Assembly: GCF_900187105.1 (NCBI RefSeq)
Contig: NZ_LT906482.1
Location: 1,860,001-1,924,000 of the forward strand
Reading direction: 5' to 3'
DNA: 64,000 nt
Origin: Eikenella corrodens
Lineage (GTDB): Bacteria; Pseudomonadota; Gammaproteobacteria; Burkholderiales; Neisseriaceae
The notes under the pieces: model-generated
Told to the model about the DNA's origin: nothing
What the model saw: only the letters and a program-made list of their open reading frames with translations
Database searches by the model: none
Translations under genes and position numbers: made by a program
Shown here: positions 1 through 8,597 of the stretch, piece by piece
How the letters are laid out: the number at the start of each line of letters is the position of its first letter
Numbering within the stretch: the stretch's first letter is position 1

Positions 1-312
1 ATTTTCCAGGTAGCCGACGTGCGCGACACCCGCCCCAACGGCGAAAACGGCATCCTCCTCGCCAATCCGCCCTACGGCGTACGCCTCGAAGAGGTCCAAA
101 CCCTGCACGCGCTCTACCCCCAGCTCGGCTCCTGGCTCAAACAGCACTACCCCGGCTGGCTCTGCGGCCTGCTCACCGCCGACCGCGACATGCCCAAACT
201 CATGCGCCTGTCGCCCAAGCGCAAAATCCCCCTGTATAACGGCAACCTCGACTGCCGCCTGTTCCTGCTTGACATGGTGCGCGGCTCCCACCGCACGCCT
301 AAGGTGGAATAG
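1..312 (+). CDS. 23S rRNA methyltransferase (RlmL-type), C-terminal fragment
   Basis: The frame is open from base 1 and stops at 312, so only the last 103 residues are visible. The fragment carries NPPYG at residues 22-26, the SAM-methyltransferase motif IV typical of base N-methyltransferases, followed by a Rossmann-fold tail ending in a [10 protein letters not shown]-like strand. This matches the C-terminal half of the THUMP-containing RNA methyltransferase family (RlmL/YcbY-like), which methylates guanine in 23S rRNA in the cytoplasm. The THUMP domain and the true start lie outside the window. A near-match to the uptake sequence sits in the coding region at bases 5-15. The family call is good; assignment to RlmL rather than a paralogue cannot be made from this piece. 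Confidence 0.8.
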   Translation: MFQVADVRDTRPNGENGILLANPPYGVRLEEVQTLHALYPQLGSWLKQHYPGWLCGLLTADRDMPKLMRLSPKRKIPLYNGNLDCRLFLLDMVRGSHRTPKVE

Positions 313-332
313 CTGTATTTAAGCATCAAACA

Positions 333-375
333 AAAGGCTACCTGAAAACCAGTAATCGGTTTTCAGGTAGCCTTT
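333..375. terminator. Uptake-sequence inverted pair, bidirectional terminator
   Basis: Two AG-eikDUS copies face each other with arms of about 18 bases and a short loop, flanked by A and T runs. It lies between the converging methyltransferase and aspA genes, so it can end transcription from both sides. Confidence 0.75.
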
Positions 376-394
376 GTTTTGTTTCAACTTAAGC

Positions 395-1792
395 TTATAA
401 ATGCGGATTGGCCAAGTTTTGTGGCGACAGGATGCGGTCGAGCTCCGCTTCGCTCAAGAGCTGGCGCTCCAGCACCACTTCGCGCACGGTTTTGCCGGTT
501 TGGGCGCAGATTTTGCCTACCAAGTCGCCGTTTTCGTGGCCGATATAGGGGTTGAGATAGGTTACCAGACCGATGGAGTTGAAGACGTAGCGTTCGCAGA
601 TTTCGCGGTTTACCGTGATGCCGCGCACGCATTTATCGGCCAACGTAATGGCGGCGTTGCCTAAAAGCGAGATGCTTTCAAACATGGATTGCGCGATAAC
701 CGGCTCCATCACGTTGAGCTGGAGCTGGCCGGCTTCGGCGGCGAAGGTGATGGTGGTGTCGTTGCCGATTACTTTGAAGCAAACTTGGTTTACCACTTCG
801 GGAATCACGGGATTTACCTTGGCGGGCATAATCGATGAGCCGGCCTGCATTTCCGGCAGGTTGATTTCTTTCAGGCCGGCACGCGGGCCGGAGGAGAGTA
901 GGCGCAGATCATTGCAGATTTTGGAGAGCTTTACTGCAGTGCGCTTCAGGGCGCCGTGCACCATCACATAGGCGCCACAGTCGGAAGTGGCTTCGATCAG
1001 GTTTTCGGTGAGCTTGCAGGGCAGGTCGCTGATTTCGGAGAGTTTTTGCACGGCCAGCGGCGCGTAGTCTTGCGGCGTATTGATGCCTGTACCGATGGCA
1101 GTGGCGCCGAGGTTTACTTCCAGCAGCAGTTGGCGGGTGCGTTCGAGGTTGGTTTCTTCTTCTGCCAGCAGCACTTGGAAGGATTGGAATTCCTGGCCGG
1201 CAGTCATGGGCACGGCATCTTGCAGCTGGGTGCGGCCCATTTTTAGTATGCCTTTGAATTCATCGGCTTTGGCAGCAAAGGTGTCTTTCAGGTGTGCCAG
1301 TTTGCCCAATAGTTCGCCAATGCTGGTGTACACAGCCAGCCGGAAGCCGGTGGGGTAAGCATCGTTAGTAGATTGGCTGGCGTTCACATGATCCATGGGG
1401 TTGACGATGTCGTAGCGGCCTTTGGCGTGGCCTAAGGCTTCCAATGCGAGGTTGGCGATCACTTCATTGGTGTTCATGTTCACCGAAGTGCCGGCGCCGC
1501 CTTGGAATACGTCGGATGGGAATTGGTCGAGGCAGCGGCCTTTAATCAGCACCTCGTCGCAGGCTTGGGCAATGGCGGCGGCGATTTCGGGCTTGAGTGC
1601 GCCCAGCTCGCCGTTGGCTTGGGCTGCGGCTTTTTTCACCATCACCATGCTGCGTACAAACTGGGGTACGTCGGAAATCTTCTGCCCGGAGATTTGGAAG
1701 TTTTCCACTGCGCGCAGGGTGTGGATGCCCCAATAGGCGGCTGCGGGGATTTCGCGTTCGCCTAGGAGGTCGTGTTCGGTGCGGGTTGTCAT
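395..1792 (-). CDS. aspA: Aspartate ammonia-lyase
   Basis: Full-length aspartase (465 residues; the family is usually 465-480) that reversibly deaminates L-aspartate to fumarate and ammonia in the cytoplasm. The fumarase/aspartase signature [11 protein letters not shown] is at residues 318-328, and the [13 protein letters not shown] and [10 protein letters not shown] substrate-binding segments are at about 98-110 and 139-148. The start ATG is at 1792. The gene stands alone: an uptake-sequence hairpin lies downstream (333-375), and about 230 bases separate it from the next gene upstream on the same strand. Aspartase feeds fumarate to respiration, which fits an oxygen-limited oral bacterium. 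Identification is secure. Confidence 0.95.
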   Translation of the reverse strand: MTTRTEHDLLGEREIPAAAYWGIHTLRAVENFQISGQKISDVPQFVRSMVMVKKAAAQANGELGALKPEIAAAIAQACDEVLIKGRCLDQFPSDVFQGGAGTSVNMNTNEVIANLALEALGHAKGRYDIVNPMDHVNASQSTNDAYPTGFRLAVYTSIGELLGKLAHLKDTFAAKADEFKGILKMGRTQLQDAVPMTAGQEFQSFQVLLAEEETNLERTRQLLLEVNLGATAIGTGINTPQDYAPLAVQKLSEISDLPCKLTENLIEATSDCGAYVMVHGALKRTAVKLSKICNDLRLLSSGPRAGLKEINLPEMQAGSSIMPAKVNPVIPEVVNQVCFKVIGNDTTITFAAEAGQLQLNVMEPVIAQSMFESISLLGNAAITLADKCVRGITVNREICERYVFNSIGLVTYLNPYIGHENGDLVGKICAQTGKTVREVVLERQLLSEAELDRILSPQNLANPHL

Positions 1793-1960
1793 GTTTGGCT
1801 ATCCTTTGAGTGGGGTAGGGTGGTTAATGCAGGCTGGCGGCAGCGTTAGCCTAGAGATTGCTGATAGCGTACTGCACTATGTTGGGAGAGTGTTGGTTAG
1901 TATTCATTGCCAGCAAAATGATAGCAGTTAGTTGCTAGACATGATTGGCGTTAAATCAAA

Positions 1961-2000
1961 GAGGCTACCTGAAACAGCAAAACGGTTTTCAGGTAGCCTC
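1961..2000. terminator. Uptake-sequence inverted pair after pip
   Basis: Facing AG-eikDUS copies just past the pip stop codon on the minus strand form a hairpin of about 14 bp. Terminator for pip and boundary to the aspA promoter region. Confidence 0.65.
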
Positions 2001-2024
2001 ATCGCGTGTGCTCAACGGAATCAA

Positions 2025-2963
2025 TCAAGCGCCGAGCCGTTCGGCAAATTCATCGGTGGCCTGCACTAGGGCATCGGCGATGGCAGGGTTTTGCGCGTAG
2101 TGGCCGCTTTGGATAATACGCAAATCGGCCTGCGGCAGTGCCTGCTTCAAATCCCATGCGCTGCGGGTGGGGGTGCAGAGATCGTAGCGGCCTTGCACGA
2201 TGATGGTGGGGATATGCTGGATTTTGTGGGCGTTGGCCAAGATGGATTTGTCGCCCTGTAACCACCCTTGGTGCATGAAATAGTGGTTTTCGAAGCGGGC
2301 GATGGCCAAGGAGGCTTGCGGGTCTTCGTCCACCGGTTTGGGGTCGAACCAAATCAGCCAGCTTTCCCAATCTGCCCAAGCTTTGGCGGCAGGCAGATGC
2401 ACGGCGGGGTCGGGCGAATTAAGCATCCAATAATAAGCCTCAACTAATGAACCGGCGCGTTGCTCCGGCGGCACGGCGGCTAAATAGCGTTGCCATTGCT
2501 CGGGGTAAATCATGCTTACGCCGCCTTCTTCGCTCAGCCAATTAATTTCAATTTGGCGGCAGAGGAAAATACCACGCAGAATCAAGCCGCGTACACGGTC
2601 GGGATAGGTTTCGGCATAGGCGAGAGAAAGGGTGCTACCCCATGAGCCGCCGAATACCAGCCAGCTCTCGATGCCAAGCATTTTTCTTACTTTTTCAATA
2701 TCTTCCACCAAGTCCCAAGTGGTGTTTTCGCGAGTTTCGGCATAAGGGGTGGATTTGCCGCTGCCGCGTTGGTCGATGATGATGACACGGTATTTTTCCG
2801 GATTGAAAAAACCCCGGCAAGCCGGACTAGATCCGGCGCCGGGGCCACCGTGCAGGAAGATAACAGGGATGCCTGCGGGATTACCGCTTTCCTCCCAGTA
2901 GATCGTGTGGAGCTCAGATACAGGCAGCATGCCGCTGCGGAGTGGTTCTTGAATCGGATACAT
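2025..2963 (-). CDS. pip: Proline iminopeptidase
   Basis: Serine peptidase of family S33 (312 residues, normal length) that removes N-terminal proline from peptides in the cytoplasm. The alpha/beta-hydrolase landmarks are clear: HGGPG at 38-42 forms the oxyanion hole, DQRGSGKS at 64-71 is the family signature, and GGSWGS at 105-110 holds the nucleophile Ser107. The catalytic Asp and His fall in the C-terminal GRYD and SGHYAQNP segments. A purine-rich ribosome site (AAGGAGAA) precedes the ATG at 2963. Neisseria carries an orthologue. Monocistronic with its own downstream hairpin. Identification is secure. Confidence 0.95.
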   Translation of the reverse strand: MYPIQEPLRSGMLPVSELHTIYWEESGNPAGIPVIFLHGGPGAGSSPACRGFFNPEKYRVIIIDQRGSGKSTPYAETRENTTWDLVEDIEKVRKMLGIESWLVFGGSWGSTLSLAYAETYPDRVRGLILRGIFLCRQIEINWLSEEGGVSMIYPEQWQRYLAAVPPEQRAGSLVEAYYWMLNSPDPAVHLPAAKAWADWESWLIWFDPKPVDEDPQASLAIARFENHYFMHQGWLQGDKSILANAHKIQHIPTIIVQGRYDLCTPTRSAWDLKQALPQADLRIIQSGHYAQNPAIADALVQATDEFAERLGA

Positions 2964-3393
2964 AAACTTCTCCTTAATTCAGAATTTGGACAGATATCGG
3001 TATTGCCTAACAGATGCTCATCGATACTCCGTTTGCCATCTGTATACAGATGTTCTAAAAAGGAATGATACGACGTTGGCTCGCTTTATGGTTAGCTTAC
3101 TATCTGCAGCTTGCCGCCTGGTTTCATTCCTATTTGGAACAACTATATAACGGCTCCGGGCATATCGTAAGAATAATCATACACCATTTTGTTTATTTTT
3201 TAAATTTCCGTAAAGATTTGTTTTATTTAAATGGTTTAATAGAGTAATGGTTGGGCTGAAATACGCAATAGGTGCGGCTTGGCAGGTAGGAATTATGTGT
3301 GGCTAAATAGCTTCATTTACATATGGTGGAGCGCCAGCGTCAGACCGTCAATCTACATGGAAAGCTGCTTCAGCAACATGAGGAAACAAAATA
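2964..3393. other. Non-coding stretch upstream of pip
   Basis: AT-rich spacer between the divergent pip promoter side and the feo region. Short frames here have no recognisable family, no consistent codon use and no good ribosome site. I see no supported gene. Confidence 0.5.
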
Positions 3394-3455
3394 AAAGGCT
3401 ACCTGAAAATTTAGCTTTGCAGAAACTTTGCTGCGTTGCATTTTCAGGTAGCCTT
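3394..3455. repeat. Uptake-sequence pair with TTTGCAGAAA-type spacer
   Basis: Two facing AG-eikDUS copies separated by about 35 bases whose centre resembles the spacer at 24905-24966 and 52687-52750. It forms a long imperfect hairpin in the spacer before feoA and may insulate feoA from upstream transcription. Confidence 0.6.
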
Positions 3456-3605
3456 CTTCTTTGCTTCTGATGCCATATCTTGCCTTGAGCAGAAACCTTT
3501 CTTTTTTGATTTAGCACAATAAATTACTTAATAAAGCTAGAATGATTGCGGTTTTCGGTTTGAGTTCTACGTTAATAAGATTTATTTTTATGGTAAACTA
3601 AGCAA

Positions 3606-3625
3606 GAAATAATCAAAATCATTTC
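3606..3625 (+). promoter_or_regulatory. Candidate Fur box upstream of feoA
   Basis: A 20-base AT-rich dyad (GAAATAATC...ATCATTTC) 41 bases before the feoA start resembles the 19-bp Fur consensus GATAATGATAATCATTATC. Iron-dependent repression of feo genes is well known in Proteobacteria. The site is predicted by eye only. Confidence 0.45.
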
Positions 3626-3666
3626 TTTCTGTGAGATCTCCAACTTCATTCTAAGAGAGCACAATT

Positions 3667-3984
3667 ATGTCCGTTATTCCTCTCTCCCAGCTGCGCAAAG
3701 GCGCAGTTGCGCATATCGATTCCATTGTCCCCAATCCTGTGTTCGGCGAACTCGATGCCTTGGTGTCGCGCCGCTTGGCAGATTTGGGTTTTTCCGGCGG
3801 CATGCCTTTGCAGGTGATTGCCGTGGGTGGCTTTGGGCGCGGGCCGTTTGCGGTGCGCTTGGGCAACCAGTCGCAGTTTTCGCTGCGGCATGATGAGGCA
3901 GGGAAGATTATGTGCCATTTGGTCGATGCGGAACCATTTGGTCGATGCGGAACAAAAGCAGCCTGCACCTTAAAGGCTACCTGA
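3667..3984 (+). CDS. feoA: Ferrous iron transport protein A, C-terminus altered by a 19-bp duplication
   Basis: Small SH3-like cytoplasmic protein that assists FeoB in Fe(II) uptake. The FeoA hallmarks are present: LxxLxxG-type start (PLSQLRKG), a RRLADLGFSGGMPL turn at about 37-50, and a final strand ending MCHLVDAE at residue 89. The last 16 residues are not FeoA-like. They arise because a 19-base segment (3915-3933) is repeated directly at 3934-3952 and shifts the frame. Without the repeat the protein would end six codons after residue 89, at 95 residues. The body is intact, so function may survive. A Fur-like box lies upstream, and an IS element separates it from feoB. Confidence 0.9.
   Translation: MSVIPLSQLRKGAVAHIDSIVPNPVFGELDALVSRRLADLGFSGGMPLQVIAVGGFGRGPFAVRLGNQSQFSLRHDEAGKIMCHLVDAEPFGRCGTKAACTLKAT
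3915..3952 (+). repeat. 19-bp perfect tandem duplication in feoA
   Basis: The unit CCATTTGGTCGATGCGGAA occupies 3915-3933 and again 3934-3952 without change. Nineteen is not a multiple of three, so the duplication shifts the feoA frame near its 3' end. Confidence 0.95.
3956..3967 (+). repeat. AA-king3-type uptake sequence
   Basis: AAGCAGCCTGCA, the Kingella dialect of the DNA uptake sequence, at the end of feoA. Other copies in this block are at 4737-4748, 6865-6876, 6894-6905, 8455-8466, 9918-9929, 11788-11799 and 11913-11924. Confidence 0.8.
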
Positions 3985-4011
3985 AAGCGTCAGCTTCAAC
4001 GAAGTTAAAAT
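3973..4011 (+). repeat. Uptake sequence with attached CTTCAACGAAG module
   Basis: AG-eikDUS followed by GCGTCAGCTTCAACGAAGTT and a short A-rich tail. The same DUS-plus-module arrangement recurs at least ten times in the window (for example 6910-6947, 26520-26557, 51747-51787). Confidence 0.7.
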
Positions 4012-4016
4012 GAAAA

Positions 4017-4729
4017 GGGGCTGACGTAGATTAGCCCTAAATTCCACACCACTCCCGCAAGATTTTAAGCTGCCGGGATGGTGTGCCGAAGTTAAACCGA
4101 AATTCGCATTCTTTCAAGAACAGCGGGAAAGATTTGCGATCGATTCCGTTGTACTTGCGTAAGACGCGTTTTGCCTGATTCCAAAAGTTCTCAATGCCGT
4201 TGATGTGGTTCTGGCGGTCTGCAAATTCCTTGGAATGGTTGATGCGGTAATGGATAAAACCGCTCACGTCCAACTTGTCGTAACTGCTCAGACTATCGGT
4301 ATAAACAATACTGTCCGGCATGATTTTCTGTTTGATAACAGGCATCAAAGTATCGGACTTGGCATTATCCACCACAACGGTATAGACCCGTCCGTTGCGT
4401 TTCAGAATGCCAAAGACAACCACTTTGCCTGCAGCACCGCGACCACGTCTGCCTTTACGCCGTCCGCCGAAATAGCTTTCGTCCAATTCGACGGAGCCAT
4501 TGAAAACCTCATCGGCAGCCAAGGCCAAATGATGGCTGATGACCATACGGATTTTGCGGTAGAACAGAATGGCGGAGTTGGGCTGAATGTCTAAAATATC
4601 GGCAGCGGAACGGGCGGTAACTTGGAGTACAAAAAATTCAAGTAGTTTCTTTTGAACTCTCTTGCTTAATTTACAATTGGTTATCTGCATTTTTGTAGAC
4701 TAGCATGACTGCTAATCTACGTCAGCCCC
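4017..4729 (-). mobile_element. IS1016-type insertion sequence (IS1595 family), 713 bp
   Basis: Terminal inverted repeats GGGGCTGACGTAGATTAGC match perfectly over 19 bases at 4017-4035 and 4711-4729. An 8-base target duplication AATGAAAA flanks the element (4009-4016 and 4730-4737). One transposase gene fills the interior on the minus strand. Size, ends and duplication length fit IS1016 of Haemophilus and Neisseria. Ends and duplication are intact, so the insertion looks recent. It landed between feoA and feoB, just before a Kingella-type uptake sequence. Confidence 0.95.
4037..4690 (-). CDS. IS1016-type transposase (IS1595 family)
   Basis: Complete 217-residue transposase of the ISXO2-like/IS1016 group, which moves its element by DNA cutting and joining. 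Candidate acidic catalytic residues are Asp70 in ELDESYFGGRRKG, Asp132 in VYTDSLSSY, and Glu167 in HINGIENFW, followed by the family-typical basic helix NQAKRVLRKY. The N-terminal segment (about 1-50) is the DNA-binding part. The stop codon lies only about 20 bases inside the left inverted repeat, and the gene runs opposite to feoA and feoB. The reading frame is undamaged, so the element may still be mobile. Confidence 0.95.
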   Translation of the reverse strand: MQITNCKLSKRVQKKLLEFFVLQVTARSAADILDIQPNSAILFYRKIRMVISHHLALAADEVFNGSVELDESYFGGRRKGRRGRGAAGKVVVFGILKRNGRVYTVVVDNAKSDTLMPVIKQKIMPDSIVYTDSLSSYDKLDVSGFIHYRINHSKEFADRQNHINGIENFWNQAKRVLRKYNGIDRKSFPLFLKECEFRFNFGTPSRQLKILREWCGI

Positions 4730-4767
4730 AATGAAAAAGCAGCCTGCAACCCTGCCGACCAAAGTGC

Positions 4768-4779
4768 AGGCTGCCTGAA
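4768..4779 (+). repeat. AG-sim-type uptake sequence
   Basis: AGGCTGCCTGAA, the dialect described for Simonsiella, immediately after a reversed king3-like half. It lies in the feoB leader. Confidence 0.6.
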
Positions 4780-4852
4780 ACCTGTGCCGCCCGAAAGCAG
4801 ATTGCACGCGGCAAACAGAAGAAAAACCGAGAAAAATCAAAAAGGAAATACG

Positions 4853-6715
4853 ATGGAACTGAGCTATTTTGCCCTCATCGGCGCGCCGAACTGCGGCAAA
4901 ACCGTGTTGTTCAACGGGCTGACCGGCGCGCACGCCAAAGTGGCCAATTATCCGGGCGTAACGGTGGACAAGCGCGAAGGCGCGTTTTTGGACGACGAAG
5001 CCGTGCGCATTGTCGATTTGCCCGGCACATACAGCCTGCGCACTACCAGCCCCGACGAAGCGGTGGCGAAAGACGTGGCGGTGGGCAAACTCGGCATTCC
5101 GCCCGACGCCATCATTGCCGTGGCCGACGCGACCAACCTGCGCATGACGTTGCGCATGATTTTGGAACTGAAAACGCTGAAACTGCCGATGGTGGTGTCG
5201 CTGAACATGAGCGACGTGGCACAACGGCGCGGGTTGAATATCGACGCGGCCAAATTGAGCGAACTGTTGGGTGTGCCCGTACTGGAAACCGTGGCCGTGA
5301 GCGCATCGGGTGTGCAGGCGGTGCGCGAAGCCGTGGCGCAGTTGCCGCGCAAACGCTCGTTCCCTGCCAACCCCGCCTCCGCCGAACGCACGTTGGACGA
5401 ATTGGACAGCGACGCGCTTTACCGCGAAGTCGAATCCATTTTGGCGCAAGTCGTGCGCACGGAAATGACCCTGCCCGCCTGGCATAAAAAATTGGACGAA
5501 ATCGTGCTGCACCCCGTGTGGGGCGTGGTGTTGCTGATGGTCATCCTGTTTATGGTGTTCCAAGCCGTATACACCTGGGCCGCGCCGATTATGGAAGCCA
5601 TCGAAGGCGGCTTCGGCTGGCTGGGCGAATGGGTGGCCGCCAATATGCAGCCCGGCATTTTGAACGATTTAATCGTGAACGGCGTGATTGCCGGCACAGG
5701 CAGCGTGCTGGTGTTCCTGCCGCAGATTACCATCCTGTTCGCCTTCATCCTGCTGCTGGAAGACTCGGGCTATCTGCCGCGCGCCGCATTTTTACTGGAT
5801 AACGTGATGGCGAAAAGCGGCTTGTCCGGCCGTTCGTTCATTCCGCTGCTGTCCAGCTTCGCCTGCGCCGTGCCCGCCGTGATGTCCGCCCGCACCATCC
5901 ACGACCCGCGCGAACGGCTGGTGACCATCGCCGTCGCCCCGCTGCTGACCTGCTCCGCGCGGCTGCCCGTGTATGCGCTGATTATCGCCGCCGTTATCCC
6001 TGACCGCACCGTGGGCGGGATATTCAACCTGCAAGGGCTGACGCTGTTTGTGCTGTACATTGCCGGCATCCTGTCCGCCGCACTCGCCGCCTACCTTATG
6101 AAACGGTTGGCGCGGATTAAGGGCAACGTGCAGCAGTTCCCGCTGTTGATGGAGCTGCCCACCTTCCGTATGCCCAACTTCAAACACATCCTGACCAGCC
6201 TGTGGGACAGGGTGAAAGCCTTCCTGAAACGCGCCGGCACGATTATTTTCGCGCTGACCGTGATTCTGTGGGGCTTGGTGAGCTGGCCTGCGCCGCCCGA
6301 AGGCGCAACCGGTGCGGCAATTGATTACAGCCTGGCCGGCATGATCGGCCACGCCATCCAGCCGCTGTTCGCCCCGCTGGGCTTCACTTGGGAAATGTGT
6401 ATCGCCATGATTCCGGGTATTGCCGCGCGTGAAGTGGTCGTGGCCGCGCTGGGCACGGTGTATGCCGTGGGCGCGTCGTCCGAAGACGCGGTGCAGAACG
6501 CGCTGATTCCCATCGTCCACAGCAACTGGGGCCTGCCCACTGCCTTCGCATTTTTGGCCTGGTATGTGTACGCCCCCATGTGCGCCGCCACTTTGGCCGT
6601 GATTAGGCGCGAAACCAAATCGCTGAAACAAACGGCTATAATTACAGGCTATATGTTCGCACTCGCCTACCTCGCGGCTTTTATCGTGTATCAAATTACT
6701 TCAAGGATTTTGTGA
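4853..6715 (+). CDS. feoB: Ferrous iron transporter B
   Basis: Inner-membrane Fe(II) transporter with an N-terminal GTPase. I place the start at the ATG at 4853, after AAAGGA, because G1 then falls at residues 10-17 (GAPNCGKT) as in other FeoB proteins; an upstream ATG at 4784 would add 23 non-conserved residues. G3 is DLPGT at 55-59 and G4 is NMSD. The two FeoB gate domains follow (SFACAVPAVMSARTI and ARE in the second half) with about eight or more membrane spans. At 620 residues it is the short form without a long C-terminal extension. The stop codon overlaps the start of the next small gene (TGATG). The IS upstream separates it from feoA and the predicted Fur box. Confidence 0.95.
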   Translation: MELSYFALIGAPNCGKTVLFNGLTGAHAKVANYPGVTVDKREGAFLDDEAVRIVDLPGTYSLRTTSPDEAVAKDVAVGKLGIPPDAIIAVADATNLRMTLRMILELKTLKLPMVVSLNMSDVAQRRGLNIDAAKLSELLGVPVLETVAVSASGVQAVREAVAQLPRKRSFPANPASAERTLDELDSDALYREVESILAQVVRTEMTLPAWHKKLDEIVLHPVWGVVLLMVILFMVFQAVYTWAAPIMEAIEGGFGWLGEWVAANMQPGILNDLIVNGVIAGTGSVLVFLPQITILFAFILLLEDSGYLPRAAFLLDNVMAKSGLSGRSFIPLLSSFACAVPAVMSARTIHDPRERLVTIAVAPLLTCSARLPVYALIIAAVIPDRTVGGIFNLQGLTLFVLYIAGILSAALAAYLMKRLARIKGNVQQFPLLMELPTFRMPNFKHILTSLWDRVKAFLKRAGTIIFALTVILWGLVSWPAPPEGATGAAIDYSLAGMIGHAIQPLFAPLGFTWEMCIAMIPGIAAREVVVAALGTVYAVGASSEDAVQNALIPIVHSNWGLPTAFAFLAWYVYAPMCAATLAVIRRETKSLKQTAIITGYMFALAYLAAFIVYQITSRIL

Positions 6716-6849
6716 TGACTCAATATATTATCGTCGCCCTCATCATGCTTGCCAGCGCATTCTTCCTGCTGCGGAAGTTCGTGTTCAAACCCAAAAAAAC
6801 GAAACACGATTGCAGCAGTGGCTGCGGCAAATGCGGCGGCTGCGGTTAG
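6715..6849 (+). CDS. FeoB-associated Cys-rich membrane protein
   Basis: A 44-residue protein whose ATG overlaps the feoB stop. Residues 3-24 form one membrane span. The basic KPKKTKH follows and then a cysteine-rich tail, CSSGCGKCGGCG, with four cysteines. Size, topology and position match the small FeoB-associated Cys-rich proteins that replace FeoC in many bacteria; the tail probably faces the cytoplasm and may bind iron or sense redox state, though that role is inference. Translational coupling with FeoB is likely. It is followed directly by a strong hairpin that ends the feo operon. Confidence 0.85.
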   Translation: MTQYIIVALIMLASAFFLLRKFVFKPKKTKHDCSSGCGKCGGCG

Positions 6850-6862
6850 GCCTGCCGAATAG

Positions 6863-6907
6863 AAAAGCAGCCTGCACTTCGTTTGGCGGAAGGTGCAGGC
6901 TGCTTTT
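6863..6907 (+). terminator. King3-type uptake-sequence hairpin ending feo operon
   Basis: AAAAGCAGCCTGCACTT and its reverse complement form a stem of about 16 bp ending in TTTT, 14 bases after the small Cys-rich gene. Typical intrinsic terminator built from two AA-king3DUS copies. Confidence 0.85.
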
Positions 6908-6909
6908 GC

Positions 6910-6972
6910 ATTTTAACTTCGTTGAAGCTGACGCTTTCAGGTAGCCTTTCGGAAGTTTGAGGCTACCTGAAA
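6910..6972. repeat. Composite module plus facing uptake-sequence pair
   Basis: TTTTAACTTCGTTGAAGC leads into an AG-eikDUS that faces a second AG-eikDUS 10 bases on. The pair forms a second hairpin behind the feo terminator. The remaining 190 bases to gldA hold no gene that I can support. Confidence 0.65.
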
Positions 6973-7161
6973 TTTCTAATGCGCCAACAGTCAGACACGG
7001 ATTTGCGTGAAGGATAGGGTGGCTTGGAAGAAGTATTCTTTGATTTAAAACAACAACATCGCCTTCACGCCTTGCATCGGGGCATGCACTATGGTTTATT
7101 TTTCGGTTGAGTAAACAGACAACACCATCCGACCTTATCCAACCTGATGAAAGGAAATACC

Positions 7162-8271
7162 ATGCAAACCATCGCCATCCAATCTCCCGGCAAATACATC
7201 CAAGGTGCAGGCCTGTTCGGGCAAATCGGCGCACACGTTTCGCCGTTGGCTGACAACGTAGCCGTGTTGGCGGACAAATTCGTCCTGTCCATCTTGCAGG
7301 ACAAACTTTCAGGTAGCCTGAATGCGTCCGGCGTGCAGCACACGATTGTGCCGTTTAACGGCGAGTGCAGCCGCACCGAAATCGAACGTGTAAAAAACAT
7401 TGCCGAACAAAACGGCGCCAAAGCCGTTATCGGCGTGGGCGGCGGCAAAACATTGGATGCGGCCAAAGCGGTTGCCTATTACGCAGGCCTGCCCGTGGTC
7501 GTGTGCCCCACCATCGCCTCTACCGATGCGCCGTGTTCCGCGCTGTCCGTGATTTACACCGATGCGGGCGAGTTTGAATCCTACCTGTTCTTCCCCAACA
7601 ATCCCGAACGCGTGCTAGTGGACACCGAAGTAGTGGCCAACGCACCGGTGCGCCTGCTGGCCGCGGGCATCGGCGACGCACTGGCTACATGGTTTGAAGC
7701 GCGTGCCTGCGCCAACAGCGGCGCGGACACCATGGCCGGGGCGAAAGTGTCGCCCACCGCGCTCACGCTGGCCAAACTCTGTTACGAAACGCTGCTGGAA
7801 AACGGACGCAAAGCCGTATCTGCCGTAAAAGACAAAGTGGTAACCCCCGCCGTGGAGCGCGTGGTGGAGGCGAACACCTATTTGAGCGGCGTGGGTTTTG
7901 AAAGCGGCGGTTTGGCAGGCGCGCACTCGGTGCACAACGGTTTGACCGTGCTGCCCGAAACCCACCACAACCTGCATGGCGAAAAAGTCGCTTTCGGATT
8001 GCTGACCCAGCTCATGCTGGAAAACGCAGACAACGCTGAGCTGGAACAGGTCGTAGGATTATGCGTGGATGTCGGATTGCCCGTTACGCTGGCACAAATC
8101 GGCGTAACCGAAGGCATTGAAGCCAAAATGCGCCAAGTGGCCGAAGCCGCCTGCACCGAAGGCGACACCATGGGCAATATGCCCGGCAACGTGCAGCCTG
8201 CCGACGTGTATGCCGCACTGCTCGCCGCCGACCGCTTCGGCCGTGATTATCTGGCAAAATCCGCGCGTTGA
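7162..8271 (+). CDS. gldA: Glycerol dehydrogenase (NAD-dependent, iron-containing-ADH family)
   Basis: Oxidises glycerol to dihydroxyacetone with NAD in the cytoplasm. The start at 7162 follows AAAGGAAATACC and gives 369 residues, the usual GldA length; an in-frame ATG at 7147 overlaps that ribosome site. NAD-binding [13 protein letters not shown] lies at about 94-106, [15 protein letters not shown] at about 116-130, and metal ligands are seen as Asp in GIGDALATW and two His in AHSVHNGL and [10 protein letters not shown]. An uptake sequence (TTTCAGGTAGCC) is embedded in the coding region at 7308-7319. Single gene with a long non-coding stretch after it. Substrate specificity within the family is inferred. 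Confidence 0.92.
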   Translation: MQTIAIQSPGKYIQGAGLFGQIGAHVSPLADNVAVLADKFVLSILQDKLSGSLNASGVQHTIVPFNGECSRTEIERVKNIAEQNGAKAVIGVGGGKTLDAAKAVAYYAGLPVVVCPTIASTDAPCSALSVIYTDAGEFESYLFFPNNPERVLVDTEVVANAPVRLLAAGIGDALATWFEARACANSGADTMAGAKVSPTALTLAKLCYETLLENGRKAVSAVKDKVVTPAVERVVEANTYLSGVGFESGGLAGAHSVHNGLTVLPETHHNLHGEKVAFGLLTQLMLENADNAELEQVVGLCVDVGLPVTLAQIGVTEGIEAKMRQVAEAACTEGDTMGNMPGNVQPADVYAALLAADRFGRDYLAKSAR

Positions 8272-8495
8272 GCTGGATGAGGCAGCTGTTTCGGGCAACC
8301 GTGCCGGAAAAGCATGGTTGGTTTCAGGCAGCCTGAAACCTGGCAGCGGGGTGCGCTGTGTCCGTTTCCCAAACCACAAAAAGTCTCAGCCCGGATAAAG
8401 CTGCAAAAGCATTATTTTCAGCCATTTCATGAGATTGAGCATTCTTCCTTGAAAAAGCAGCCTGCACTTTAGATGGGTAGGGTGTTTGTGGTGAG

Positions 8496-8527
8496 AAGGC
8501 TACCTGAAAAATTTCAGGTAGCCTTTT
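8496..8527 (+). terminator. Uptake-sequence inverted pair
   Basis: Facing AG-eikDUS copies separated by two bases, ending in TTTTT. Could end read-through from gldA. Confidence 0.6.
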
Positions 8528-8567
8528 TGTTATAAATTGGCTAGTGAAACAGCCTTTCGGATTATGC

Positions 8568-8597
8568 AATACCGGCGTTGCCACGCCGGTATTTTTT
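8568..8597 (+). terminator. Perfect 11-bp hairpin with T run
   Basis: AATACCGGCGT and ACGCCGGTATT pair perfectly around a TGCC loop and are followed by TTTT. Unrelated to uptake sequences; a conventional intrinsic terminator shielding lutA. Confidence 0.7.

Noticed and set aside
3065-3247. Plus-strand frame of 60 codons upstream of feoA
   Set aside because: No family, AT-rich random-looking composition, start inside the likely pip promoter side; no support beyond an open frame.
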